Of a DNA stretch of 64,000 nucleotides, positions 27,481 to 37,503 are shown piece after piece. The translations under genes were made by a program, and so were the position numbers. The stretch is taken from positions 130,012,224 through 130,076,223 of the forward strand of contig NC_133898.1 of the NCBI RefSeq assembly GCF_964199755.1, read 5' to 3'. The notes under the pieces are model-generated. The model was given only the letters and a program-made list of their open reading frames with translations, had not been told where the DNA came from and did not search any database. Numbering within the stretch: the first letter of the stretch is position 1; each line of letters begins with the position of its first letter. This DNA is from Larus michahellis (lineage: Eukaryota > Chordata > Aves > Charadriiformes > Laridae).

Positions 27481-28775
27481 CTCAGAACTTACCAGAACCA
27501 ATTCTAAAATAAAATTCATTCCTGTTGCTATGTATTTAGTATAATTGGAATCCCTGGTGACATCCAAATGAGCCATTGAAATGCAAGTCCTTAGTTCTTT
27601 CAAACAAAGAAAAATTAATGGAAAGAATCTGTTTTCTTCTTACAGTAAAATGCTTGTCGAGTCTGGTTTACAGCTCTTCCATAGAAAGACTATATAAAGC
27701 CTTGGTTTTATACTATTTAAGAAGAACAATTAAATTAAGTTTCTATATTGTTAGGAAGAACGTTCAAAGATGAAAGCATATGATTACTCTTTCTGTTCTC
27801 AGTATACCGCACAGCATATCCACCAGCGAGGATTCCCAAGCACTTTAAGAAGTATAAATAAACCTAATCTGCACAAATCTCTCATGAAAATTTGAACAGG
27901 CTGACAGCAAGACTTGCCTCATATTTGGAATTTTCATCAATTTTAGTCATATTGCAGAATACCAAGTAAGGAAACTCCTTAGGCAGGGTAGAAGGATAGA
28001 GAACAGACGGAAGTGAACTTAAAAGTCTCCTATAAACTAGACTATATATAAAAAGAGACTAAGTGTGTGGCTGAAGCCCCATCAGGACAGTTCTCCAAAA
28101 AAAGCTTAAAGAGATATCAGTGGAAATGTGTTGGGTTTTTTTAAAAGGAGAAAATTAGTACACATTTAGGTTTTGGGGATAATGGTAACAGTAATAAGAT
28201 ACTGTTATAACAAAGAAAGTGTGATTCTAAAAGCTTATTTGTCTGCAAGACAACAGACTTTTTGCAGCTGAGAAAAGCAGTAGTAATAAGTGAACAATTT
28301 CCATTATTTTCATGGTATGTCGTACTATTCTTATTTTCTTCACACCAAATTTCAGGCGAGTAAGGAAAGGCCAAATATCACAAAGCCACCAAAGAACACA
28401 GTCTTCAGAACTAAAAGTTTTCGATTCATTGTTCAGTATGCTATTTTTCTGGCATTTAGTTAAGCGACAGACCACTCAAAATATGCGTTCTTGATCTGTC
28501 TAAATATTTAAAGTAACAGACTAACATAAAAATATGTCCAGAGTATTTCACACTCAGTTATACTAAATTAGGCAAATTTTGTAGTCATAGAATATTTTAG
28601 TATATATTACAATACATCTTATGCAAGTGGTATTTGGTTTTATATTTAAATTATTAATTATCTTCATTTTTTTTCATTTTTATTTCTAATATAAATATCT
28701 TCCCAGATTCTGTTACCACTTATTTGTCAACTAAAGGCCAAGAACATATATACTGCTGAAAAAAAATAGCCTTAC
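27481..28775. other. Intron just 3' of the first FZD3 coding exon
   Basis: AT-rich. The donor GTAAGG lies immediately left of base 28776 on the minus strand. No repeat or gene is recognised in the rest. Confidence 0.6.
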
Positions 28776-28964
28776 CTCCATTGCTAATGCTGCGGTTTGC
28801 TGGTCGTAATGATTCAGAAGATTAGGCATAAAGGTGGTATTGTAAGGCAGATCCTGGCACATCCGCAAGATGATGGGCTCACAAGAAAATAAACTGTGCC
28901 CTCTTGTGTGCCCCACCAAAACATCCAAAAGCCAAAGGTACCAGAACATCCAGCTAACAGCCAT
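28776..28964 (-). CDS. FZD3: FZD3 coding exon 1: start codon, signal peptide, start of the cysteine-rich domain
   Basis: Encodes residues 1-63. It begins MAVSWMFWYLWLLDVLVGH, a hydrophobic signal peptide, then GHSLFSCEPI and the first cysteines of the Wnt-binding domain, the conserved N-glycosylation site in PYNTTFMPN, and ends QQTAALAME. The donor GAG|GTAAGG after 28776 is canonical and in phase 0 with the next exon. I chose the ATG at 28964 because it matches the family's N-terminus and has a good context (A at -3, G at +4). An in-frame upstream ATG at 29027 would add about 21 residues ahead of the signal peptide, which does not fit the family. The protein enters the secretory pathway here. 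Confidence 0.96.
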
Positions 28965-29293
28965 CCTTCCACAATGGGAATGGGGCCAGGTTTTGAGCCC
29001 AGTCAGAAAGCCCTTTGAACTCCTCATGCACCTTCAGATTTCACTTCAGTGGCGATATTTTCAGCCCTTGTTTAAGATTCTTCAAAATTGGAATACTCTT
29101 TGTATACGACATTCTTAGCTCAGTCCAGAAGGTGATGTATTCGAGACCGATGTGTGAGAAATCTTGCCTTTTCTTTTCTCAGTATTATATAGCATGTATT
29201 ACATTAAGGTATTAAAATGTTTAACCGCATTCCCACACAATTGACCCCATCGTGACAGAACAGCAGTCGAGTTACGTTCTTTTGTTAGGTAAC
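28965..29293 (-). other. FZD3: Candidate FZD3 5' UTR in the start-codon exon
   Basis: Upstream of the start, the first strong acceptor on the minus strand is a T-rich run ending TTTATTCTAG just right of base 29293. That would give a 518-nt exon with about 330 nt of 5' UTR. The region has several upstream ATGs, including one in frame at 29027. The boundary is inferred from the splice consensus only. Confidence 0.5.
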
Positions 29294-32200
29294 CTAGAAT
29301 AAAAAACACAACAAATAAAACACAGTCAAAATCATTGTAATTGATTTTAGCTCTAAATAGCCTGGCATACAAATTGCTTCAAGTTCTCATGTGCAAGACT
29401 AGAGGGTCCCTTGGTAAATTTTAATCCAGACTATTTCTGATGGAAAAAAAGCCAGTATGCTGTAAAACTACCCAAAAAGGATGGGGAAAAGGGGGAATGT
29501 GTTTACTATGAAGAAAATATTTTTAGAAAACCCCACACTTTTAATTTAACCAGGCAAGCATTACTATTGTTGACCACACTGAAACCAAGCTATTTATGAC
29601 TCAGCATCTCCGCTGGTACATTCACATCGATAGCATCTCTTTAGTTGCACGGCCTCATTACTTCTGCTGAATAATTATAAAACAAAAACAAAACAGTCAC
29701 CACCACCAATACACAAGTCCCAACTTGCAGGACTGAAGACTACAGTTCTGCCCAACAAGCTACAGTCATGGTTTGGCTACCTGTGTACAAATATGTAATT
29801 TTAGTCCAGTTGTAAACAGCTTTTTTGTTGTCTCTAATGCATTTTCCTTGAACACATCTCACATCTTGCTTTCCAGAAGCTGTCACAGCAGCTAAGGATA
29901 AGCCAGAACACAGCGTTCTTTGACCACCCCTTTCTCCACACACTCTCGAAGATGGAAATTGCAAAGGTAGCTACATATGGTTGCTCTGCCAGTTCCACCC
30001 TACCTATAGAGCCAATTTAAACAGCAGTCATTCCTCAGGGTTGGATCTGCATTTTCTCAGCACTAAGGGGCTGGAGTGAAACAAGCAGAACGGGGACTCA
30101 GCATCTTGTACTCATCGACTGGAGAAACAAACTCTGAAATTGGAGGCTAAAGCAGGGGAAAAAATTGACAGAGCCGTAAGAGTACAAAGAGGCCCTTCTC
30201 TTATAACAATTTTGTCTTACAGCAATGCAATTTGCAAAATTCAGTCTCTAACCAACTGTTTTAAAAAATATGGTTAAAAAAAGCTAACAGAAATTTATAA
30301 ATTCTGTTTGAACTAGAAAACCCTAAGTACTCCATCGATATTTCCAAGAGTAGGCAATCACAAATTTGAACAGACTTCCAATCTTGAGAGAGTAATGTTT
30401 TTCCTTAGATATTCAGGAAGGGAAATAAATTCTACATGTCAGAGAGGGAAAAAGTGTTTCCTTCCTCCCTAATGCAAACTTAGTGAGAGATATGAAAGAG
30501 TTAATTACCAGACTTCTGCTAGTATCATCCAATCAAAAAAGTTAAGTGTGCACACTTTTGTTTACATAGGCCCATCTTATGGTCAGAAAAATTAAATACC
30601 ATATACCTCTTTAAACCCTGATATACTTTGTGGGTTGGACTAGATAATCTTGAGAGGTTCCTTCCAACCTAAACAATTCTGTGCTTCTGTTCAAGATCAT
30701 GTGCGGCAATGTTTTTGGCTGTAGCTGTTCAAGACAGGCTGGTAAAAACAAACATGCAAATAGGAAAAAGACCGAGATGCTAAACATAACCATATTAAAT
30801 TAAGTTCATTGACAACTTGCTTTCACAAGCTGCTGCCTCTCACAGCTATTGACGGGGAACCCATGTTTGAAGCAGCATTGAAGTATATAAAGAAAGGAAC
30901 ACAAATAGTAAAACTGTTCCAAATCTAGAAAAATAAAACATGACATAGAAAAGCAGAAAAGGGAATAATCTACACCTTAAGTGAGGTCGTAGAACCAAAC
31001 AACACAGCTCAAATCAGTGTCTTGCTTATATTCTGAAACAAGCAAGTGTTGCTGTGAAGAGCAGTACACACTCTGAATTTAAATGATAAAAATTAGCCAC
31101 AATGTTTGAGACATGCTACATCTAACCACACCTGATTTCAGTCCAATTTCAAGTTCACATTGCCTTGAAAAGCTATGTCCTTCTCATCTAAGGAAGCCAT
31201 TTCTCAGACTTATTTTTCAAGAACTTGGTGCCTCTTTCAAAACATAACAAAATACCCAAAGACCTGAACTATCCCATCTTCCAGGCCAGCATTACTTAAC
31301 TCTAAAGGTTTCTGTATATTCTCACATCCTGACCAGAAAATTTCAAGTTACATACAAAGTCAATTCCTACTTAGTTTTGTACAAGATGCCTAATCCTCTT
31401 TAAATCTAGCCTTTTGATTTTGACATTTTACTAATAGCTTCCTAAACTCAGGAAAAGAAGCCTTTCCAGTTCATTGTCATCTCCAAAACACTGGCTTCAA
31501 GCAATGTTTTTTCTTTTTCCCCAAACACTTTGGCCACCAACTCCAAGAAACTTTATTCAACAACTTCAACAAAGTCAACTTGTAGAGTGGATTAGCGATT
31601 GACTTTTTAGCATGCTTTCTATAATTCAGGTGCCATTCCAGCAGTGATCTGTAGATAATGCTTCATATGAGAGGTTCAGAAGCAACATGATTCTATAAGA
31701 TGAACTGTACTCACACTAAGTATTGTGTTAAAGTTGGAAGCACAAACATTGGGCAAATCCAGGTCAGGATCTAGAGTCTTTGGAAAAACTCCAAGAACAC
31801 TTCACAAAAATCATCATATTAATGACATTCAAAGTAGAGACTCCAAACAAATCCACCCATCCTCTGACTTCTTCACAACCTCAAACTGAAAAAAACATGC
31901 AAAAACCCAGACTCAATAAGCCATGAAAAGTTCTAACTCTGCAAAAAGCAGAAAAAACATTCATCATGTCGTCTTGGGACTTTTCCATTTTAAGCTTGAG
32001 ATCTTATTACTATATAGTATCATAAAGGAGATGAAGAATATATTTACTAGAGCCAGAAAAGAATGTCAAATTATATAGCCTAGTCATACAGTGCCCTTTC
32101 ATCAAAAAAAAACAAAAACAAAACAAACCCAAACTAGGTGAAATGAAGAAAAAAGACAACTACATCATTGCGAAACGACAGGAAAGTTTTGCAGACGAGC

Positions 32201-32700
32201 ATATAGATAACCTATTAATTGGTGTAGACAGACGAATGCTGTAATAAGCAATCTTCAGTGTCAAGATAGTTTCTTACCACAGATCCAGTTCTGTATACTC
32301 TTTGTTAAGCTTCTACATATGAAATGTTGTGGTTATTTTTATATGTATATGAAAACAAAACAAAACACTTTCGATGACACTGGGGATAAAAGAGGAGGAG
32401 GGGATACGTACCCATCTACCCCAAGGCACTGCAAAAAACTGTGGGCAAAAGGGGTAGGAAACAGCTATTTTGTTAGGTGGTTATGGATTTATACATTATT
32501 TATAATCGTAAGAAGTTCATCCAATTCCTGCTGTAAAGGATAAATTAAGGCATGCATAGATGACTATTATAAAGAGTGAAAAACGCAAAATGAAAGGGAT
32601 GACTCCCACAAGTGAAATTTTTTTTTCAAATAAATGTTAAAGTTACTAAGGGGGCAATGAAAAAAAAGTCATCAGACTTTGGAAAGAAAGCATGTAGGTG
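29294..32700. other. Candidate FZD3 first intron
   Basis: Lies between the start-codon exon and the promoter. Besides the short CR1 fragment at 30630-30689 I see AT-rich sequence with A/C-rich runs (32104-32130) and no gene. Confidence 0.5.
30630..30689 (+). mobile_element. CR1 3'-tail fragment, plus strand
   Basis: About 60 bp: GGGTTGGACTAGATAATC, then GGTTCCTTCCAACC and a diverged tail AATTCTGTGCTTCTG, typical of the CR1 3' terminus. Confidence 0.85.
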
Positions 32701-32829
32701 GATTAATTCATGGTTATCTGTCCCAGAGAAATGAGGTGATAAAACAAACCAGACTCCTCCTCTACAAGTGAGAAGACAAGAGGAGAATGTCACCTTAGTC
32801 ATTCCCCACCCAATTCTGATCACGGAGAA

Positions 32830-33372
32830 AGGAAAGGAACTCATTCATTGCATACAAGCACTGGCAGCATTTCCCCAACCCATTCCCACCCACATGAAGG
32901 CACAAAAGGAGAATACATTATTCTCCCAACTCCATTTTAATTAATCAGTGGGAAAGAAACTCCAGTGCTGTACTCCCCTGTTTCAGTTCTGTTGTGTATT
33001 AAGGGAGAACCACACTATAATCCCCCACATCCTCTATTTCAATTAGGAGACCATGGAGTAAAGAGGGCAAATGCTACAGTCTCCCACTCTTCCATGCTCC
33101 TCCTCACTATACTACAGGGCAGAATGAAGACGTTGAGTATCTCTTCGTCTCCTTTCCTTCCACACGGTGACACCACGACAGTCCCTGCTCTGCTCCGCAC
33201 AGGGAGGATGGAAAGGCAGAAACACCTTCTGGTGAGATTTCTCTATGCGTACGGAGGGACAGCTCTAGCATTTCCCTCCATTTGAGTTCATATTTCATGG
33301 CAAGCTAAAGGAACTGGAGAGGGAGCTAGCTATCATCCCTTAGACTGGGAGAGGAGGTAGGGTGCAAGCTGA
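32830..33372. repeat. Probable decayed extension of the ~63-bp minisatellite
   Basis: Pyrimidine-rich blocks such as CTGTACTCCCCTG (~32969), CTATAATCCCCCAC (~33015), CTACAGTCTCCCAC (~33073) and GAGTATCTCTTCG (~33135) alternate with purine-rich blocks at about 46-62-bp spacing. The architecture matches the clear array to the right, but the sequence is more diverged and AT-richer. Confidence 0.4.
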
Positions 33373-34160
33373 ACTAGCATCCCCTTCCCCTTGAATCCTC
33401 ACTGTGTTTTAAGGGCAAAAGGAACAAGCGCACACACGGGACTAGCATCCTCTTGGCTTCCTGCCGCATTGCAAAGGAAAAGGATGGATATAAGTACGTA
33501 AGACTAGCATCCCTTCCTCCTGGGTCTCTGCATCCATTGGAAAAGGAGAGTGTGTGGGGATAGAGCTGGCACCCCCTTGGGTCCCTGCTGCCCTGCAAAG
33601 GGAAAAGGGCAAGGGAGGCATGTGTGGGACTGGCGTCCCTTTCCTCCTGGGTCACCGCTACCGCACTGCAAGGAGAAAGGAGGGAAGCATGGGACTAACA
33701 ACCTCTTGGGTGCCCAATGCACTGCAGGAGAAAAGGTGGGCGTCTGCGAAGGGGGGGCGATGGCACCCCCTCCTCCCCGGGTCCCCACTGCACTGCTGGG
33801 GGAAAGGGGGACAGTGGGTCCCCTTTCCTTTTGGGCCCCCGCACAGCAAGGAGAAAAGAGGGGGAGGGCGCACATGGACCAACATCCCTCTCCGCCGGAG
33901 GAGAAGGCGGGGAGAGTACCCGGGACTAGCACCCCCCTCCCCTTGGGTCCCTAATGGCAAGGGATGGGAATCGCATGGGGATGAGCATCATCCCCTTCTG
34001 CTGGCTCCCACTGGGAGGGACGGGGGGCAGCGGGAACGGCCGGGACCAGCATCTCCCGGCCCCGAGGCGCTGCTGAGGAAGAGGGAGTGGATCCGGCACC
34101 TCCATGTCGTTCAGCGGAGGACAGGACGAGCATCCCCTCTCCTCCTGTCGCCCTCCGCAT
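33373..34160. repeat. Degenerate minisatellite, ~63-bp unit, beside the promoter
   Basis: Thirteen units can be aligned by eye on the motif ACTAGCATCCC (variants ACTGGC, ACCAAC, ACGAGC), starting near 33373, 33441, 33503, 33566, 33629, 33694, 33757, 33817, 33878, 33925, 33979, 34045 and 34126. Spacings are mostly 60-68 bp. Each unit is a pyrimidine-rich half (CCCTTCCTCCTGGGTCCC-like) followed by a CACTGCAAGG hinge and a purine-rich half (GGAGAAAAGG-like). GC content rises towards the CpG island. Long apparent reading frames on both strands here result from the repeat's GC-rich composition. Confidence 0.85.
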
Positions 34161-34376
34161 CGGAGCGGGAGACTTAACCCTCCGCCCCGCTCGCTCCCCG
34201 CCCAGAGGACGCTTCATGGCCGCCCCCCACAGCGCCGTCTCCGGGAGCGGGTGTCTCTGCCCTTGGCGAGTGAAGCGGCCGCTGCGGGGCTGAAAGAACG
34301 ACATCCCTGAGGGAAAACCCCTGCCCGTCTTCACACCCCGCCTCACTCCCCAGGGCCCGGGTCCCCCCACCGTTAC

Positions 34377-34530
34377 CTCAGCGCGGGGTCCCGCCGTTCC
34401 AACCCGGCTCCTTCCCTCAGGTGGCGGCGGAGGCAGCGGCCGCGCCTCCTCCTCCCGCCGCAGCGCCCGCCCCGCCCCCTCCGCGCCGTCACGCCCTGCC
34501 GCGCCCCGCCCCTCGCCCAGCCGGCGCCAA
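34377..34530 (-). other. FZD3: Candidate FZD3 non-coding first exon
   Basis: On the minus strand the donor CTGAG|GTAACG (exon end 34377, GT at 34376-34375) is a strong consensus site inside the CpG island. The transcription start is unknown; the right limit given is only where the CCAAT box begins. There is no start codon with a coding match, consistent with a 5' UTR exon. Confidence 0.45.
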
Positions 34531-34534
34531 CGAG

Positions 34535-34539
34535 CCAAT
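34535..34539 (+). promoter_or_regulatory. CCAAT box, plus orientation
   Basis: CCAATCAGG within the CpG island, a good NF-Y site match (CCAAT followed by CAG/CRG). Confidence 0.6.
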
Positions 34540-34556
34540 CAGGACGCGCCCAGCAG

Positions 34557-34568
34557 GTTGCTAGGTAG
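34557..34568 (+). promoter_or_regulatory. Degenerate X-box half-site
   Basis: GTTGCTAGGTAG keeps the 5' half of an RFX X-box (GTTGCY) but only part of the 3' half. It is weak alone and is noted because a better X-box lies about 90 bp downstream. Confidence 0.3.
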
Positions 34569-34607
34569 AGCGGAACCTCCGTCTCCCCCCAGCGCTGGGG
34601 GGATCTG

Positions 34608-34612
34608 ATTGG
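34608..34612 (-). promoter_or_regulatory. CCAAT box, minus orientation
   Basis: TGATTGGCTG on the plus strand is CAGCCAATCA on the minus strand, an excellent NF-Y site. It faces opposite to the box at 34535, as is common in divergent CpG-island promoters. Confidence 0.65.
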
Positions 34613-34639
34613 CTGGCGGCCTCCCCGGGGGGCCGCGGG

Positions 34640-34718
34640 AAGCGGTTGCCATAGCGACGGGAAGCGACCTTGTGGGAGGAGGAGGCCGCGCCGCCCGCGG
34701 GCGGGGAGGAGGAGGAAG
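34640..34718 (+). other. FBXO16: Candidate FBXO16 non-coding first exon
   Basis: The donor AAG|GTGAGG (exon end 34718) is a strong plus-strand splice site inside the CpG island, and no ATG lies just before it. The start of transcription is not visible in sequence; the left limit is nominal. Confidence 0.45.
34645..34658 (+). promoter_or_regulatory. RFX X-box-like motif
   Basis: GTTGCCATAGCGAC matches the palindromic RFX consensus GTTGCCATGGCAAC at 12 of 14 positions, with both half-sites at the correct spacing. X-boxes bind RFX1-8 factors and are typical of ciliary gene promoters. It lies between the inverted CCAAT box and the candidate FBXO16 first-exon donor. Confidence 0.6.
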
Positions 34719-34860
34719 GTGAGGGGCGGCCCGGCCCGGCGCTGGGGGTGAGGGGACACGGCGTCCGAGGGGACACGGGGGTGGACGGATCCCCTGGGCA
34801 CACGGGGTGGGGGCGTGGGGGGCGTGGGGAGGGGGGACAGCCGCAGTGGGGGCAAATGCT

Positions 34861-36334
34861 GTGGCCTTAAATGCATCACATTTAGTCCAATGGTGGTTTT
34901 CTTTTTGATCTGAGGTCTCGCTAACACCTTGGATTCTTTTTGGCGTCTGGGCAGGCCAGCCGTTGACTGCTCTTGTCTCGGTGATCTGCGGTCTCTGAGG
35001 GTTGTCACCTCCTTATCTTCTGCTTTACGCTCCTTGTGCACCTGCGCTCGCTGGCAGAAGGTGGGGTACTGAAAAGTCCCAGGCCTAGGGAAAAACCCTA
35101 CCAAAACATCAGTGTGTTATCAACATTTACCTCATACTAAAAGACCAAATACAGCACTGTACCAGCTGCTACAAAAATTAATAGGAAAATTAACTCTATT
35201 GTGGCCTAAAGGCTTCGGCAAACCTAGCTACTCATGCTAAGTTAGGCAAACAGCATGAATCACACCGAATTATAACCCTAAGTAATTTATTCTAATTAAA
35301 ACTTACTTATTTGAGATATACAACTCAACGGTGGGACACTGGGGAGAACAAACGCAGTGTGGCATGGGGAGGGGGATACAAACGCAGTGGGACAGAGAGG
35401 GACAGTGGAAAGAGAAGGGAGTACAACCTCCATAGGGCACGTGGAAGGGGTAACGGATTCAATGGGATGCAGGGAGGGGGTCTGATGGGAAGATGGAAGA
35501 CCCCAGCGTGCTCATGCTGTGAGGAGAGAGGGTCTCTGATGCACCCAGTGGAGAAAGTATGAAAGCTACGGTGGGGGACACTGAGGCACAAAGAGCCTGG
35601 GGTCTGCCCATCTGCCAGCACTCCCAGCGGGGATTGGTGTTGCTTTTGGGTCCCAGGAGAGATTTCAGTGCGTGAGTGTACTTAGAACTATAAATGCTCA
35701 AAGGGACAGGGCATAAAGACATCATGCAAAGAGGATAAATGTGTGGGAGAAGCACTAATATATATTGACACAGGTACTGAGCAGCTGGGGTTTGCTAGTG
35801 GCTTTTAGAGTGGGGCAGGGAAAGCTGTCAGGGCATCACAGGAGATGGAGATGCTGGGCAGTGTAACTGTATGTGCTGTAGGACTAGGGAGGTTCTGGTG
35901 GACTTTGAGGTAAGGGCATCATAGGTCATCCAACTGCATAACAGGAATATAAACCCAGCAAAGTTTGGGGTAGAAAGGGAAATGCTTTATTCTCTAGGGA
36001 TAAAAGGGACCTTGCTGTTGTCTTATTTAGGGGAGAAAAGGTGTTCGGGATCAATACTGATCAGTTCCCCTGGGTGTAATGTCACTGGGACTATGCAGTG
36101 CTGTGACAGCTCCTGGGAGGATGTTGGCCCTGCAGGACACAAGGAGACTGATGGGGAGCAGGAGAGGGAGTTAGAGGTTCTGGGCTTTGAGCAGATCCTG
36201 GAGAACATCTGTAATGTGGACACAGAGGAGAGCAGTCAGGTATTGATACCACTAGGGAGGGGAGATGGCTGGGTTTATTGGAGACCAAAGAGGGTACTAG
36301 TCCTTCAGAGCTGAGTGGTGCTGTGGGGTAAAGG
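34861..36334. other. FBXO16 intron start; possible weak tandem repeats
   Basis: No gene is seen. GC-rich purine-biased sequence (for example 35333-35480 with recurring AAACGCAGTG and GGGACAG) suggests decayed tandem repetition, but I cannot define a unit with confidence. Confidence 0.4.
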
Positions 36335-36394
36335 GGATAGGATAGGATAGGATAGGATAGGATAGGATAGGATAGGATAGGATAGGATAGGATA
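36335..36394. repeat. (GGATA)12 pentanucleotide microsatellite
   Basis: Sixty bases of perfect GGATA units ending GATA, immediately abutting the 3' end of the minus-strand CR1 at 36395. In the CR1 orientation it is (TATCC)n, i.e. the element's own tail expanded. Confidence 0.97.
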
Positions 36395-36650
36395 TTTCCG
36401 TTGGAAGGGACCTACAACAATCATCTAGTCCTACCAGCTGACCACTTCAGGGCTGACCAAAAGTTAAAGCATATTATTAAGGTCATTGCCTTTTAAACAC
36501 TGACAGGCTTGGGGCATTGACCACCGCTCTAGGAAGCCTGTTCCAGTGTTTGACCACCCTCTTGCTAAAGAAATGCTTTGTACTATCTAGTATGAACCTT
36601 CCCTGATGCAACTTTGAGCCATGGTTATGAAGAGAATGAGTATAGAAGTT
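36395..36650 (-). mobile_element. CR1 LINE 3' end, minus strand, with pentanucleotide tail
   Basis: On the minus strand the ORF2 C-terminus reads [20 protein letters not shown] and then SLSVFKRQ, followed by the 3' UTR ending in TAGGTCCCTTCCAACGGAAA and the (TATCC)n tail. It shares diagnostic sequence with the element at 63.65 kb (GACCACTTCAGGGCTGACCA on the plus strand). The 5' end is diverged and placed approximately. Confidence 0.88.
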
Positions 36651-36659
36651 AGAGCAGCA

Positions 36660-36870
36660 CAGCAAAGGCATTGGTAGGGAGCAATGGTATGGAGGAGCAC
36701 AAGGGATTTGGGGTCTGTCATTGGAGAATATCGCCTCTGAGATTGGTATATGGAGGTACTGATGCCTTGGTGGGCAACATGGAGCAGTGAGGAATGCAGA
36801 GTTATTTATTCACTGCCTGGCATAAAGGCGATCATAGGGGTACTAAGACCTTGGGTTCTTCTGCAGAGGG
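36660..36870. repeat. Possible decayed tandem repeat, part 1
   Basis: Blocks GGTACTGATGCCTTGGTGGG (~36765) and GGTACTAAGACCTTGGGTTC (~36838) are related and 73 bp apart. Similar blocks reappear at 37.6-37.9 kb, on the other side of the CR1 pair. Confidence 0.3.
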
Positions 36871-37004
36871 ATGCACAACAGGTTGCCAAGAGAAGCTGTG
36901 GCTGCCCCATCCCTGGAGGGGTTCCAGGCCAGGTTGGATGGGGCTTGGAGCAACCTGGTCTAGTAGGAGGTGTCCCTGCCCAGGGCAGGGGGGTTGGAAC
37001 TAGA
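36871..37004 (+). mobile_element. CR1 3' fragment lacking its terminal tail, plus strand
   Basis: Runs from CAACAGGTTGCCAAGAGAAG through CAAGGCC-type sequence and CCTGCCCAGGGCAGG to GGTTGGAACTAG, then changes directly to the 5' part of a second CR1 (AAGGATGTGGACCTGTTGG). The expected ATGATCTTTAAGGTCCC and octamer tail are absent. Confidence 0.9.
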
Positions 37005-37503
37005 AGGATGTGGACCTGTTGGAGCGCATCCAGAGCAGAGCCACAAAGATGGTTTGAGGGCTGGAGCCCCTCTGCTGTGAGGACAAGCTGAGAGAGTTGG
37101 GGGTGTTCAGCCTGGAGAAGAGAAGGCTCGGGGGAGACCTTATAGTGGCCTTCCAATATCTAAAGGGGGCCTACAAGAAAGGCTGGAGAGGGACTTCTTA
37201 CAAGGGCATGTAGCGATAGGTCAAGGGGTAATGGATTCAAACTGAAAGAGGGGAGATTTAGATGAGAGATCAGGAAGAAATTTTTCACTCTGAGGGTGGT
37301 GAGCCCCTGGCCCAGGTTGCCCAGAGAAGCTGTGGCTGCCCCATCCCTGGAGGGGTTCAAGGCCAGGTTGGCCGGGGCTTGGAGCAACCTGGGCTGGTGG
37401 GAGGTGTCCCTGCCCAGGGCAGGGGGCTGGAACTAGGTGATCTCTAAGGTCCCTTCCAACCTAAACTATTCTATGACTCTGTGATTCAATAATTCTATGA
37501 TTC
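37005..37503 (+). mobile_element. CR1 LINE, 5'-truncated, plus strand
   Basis: A ~500-bp CR1 with the usual order: CCACAAAGATGGTTTGAGGG, GAGAAGAGAAGGCTC, the ORF2 C-terminal region, CAGGTTGCCCAGAGAAGC, GGTCCCTTCCAACC and the tail CTATTCTATGACTCTGTGAT continuing to TTCTATGATTC. It directly abuts the tailless copy on its left. Confidence 0.94.

Larger units (their letters stand above)
34020..34860. promoter_or_regulatory. CpG island spanning the shared FZD3/FBXO16 promoter
   Basis: Dense CpG and very high GC from about 34.0 to 34.86 kb, against an AT-rich background on both sides. GC boxes (CCGCCCC, GCCCCGCCCC) occur near 34470-34510. There is no TATA box at an obvious position, which fits a dispersed vertebrate housekeeping or developmental promoter. 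Confidence 0.9.

Noticed and set aside
28965..29027. In-frame upstream ATG at 29027 as the FZD3 start
   Set aside because: It would put about 21 non-conserved residues before the signal peptide; the ATG at 28964 matches the family start and has a better context.
33504..34177. Long overlapping frames on both strands (up to 207 codons)
   Set aside because: They lie in the GC-rich ~63-bp minisatellite and reflect repeat composition; both strands are open, which argues against coding.
34373..35104. Open frame of 243 codons on the minus strand across the CpG island
   Set aside because: It is a by-product of very GC-rich sequence with few stop codons; low-complexity Pro/Arg/Gly composition, no domain, and it crosses the likely promoter.
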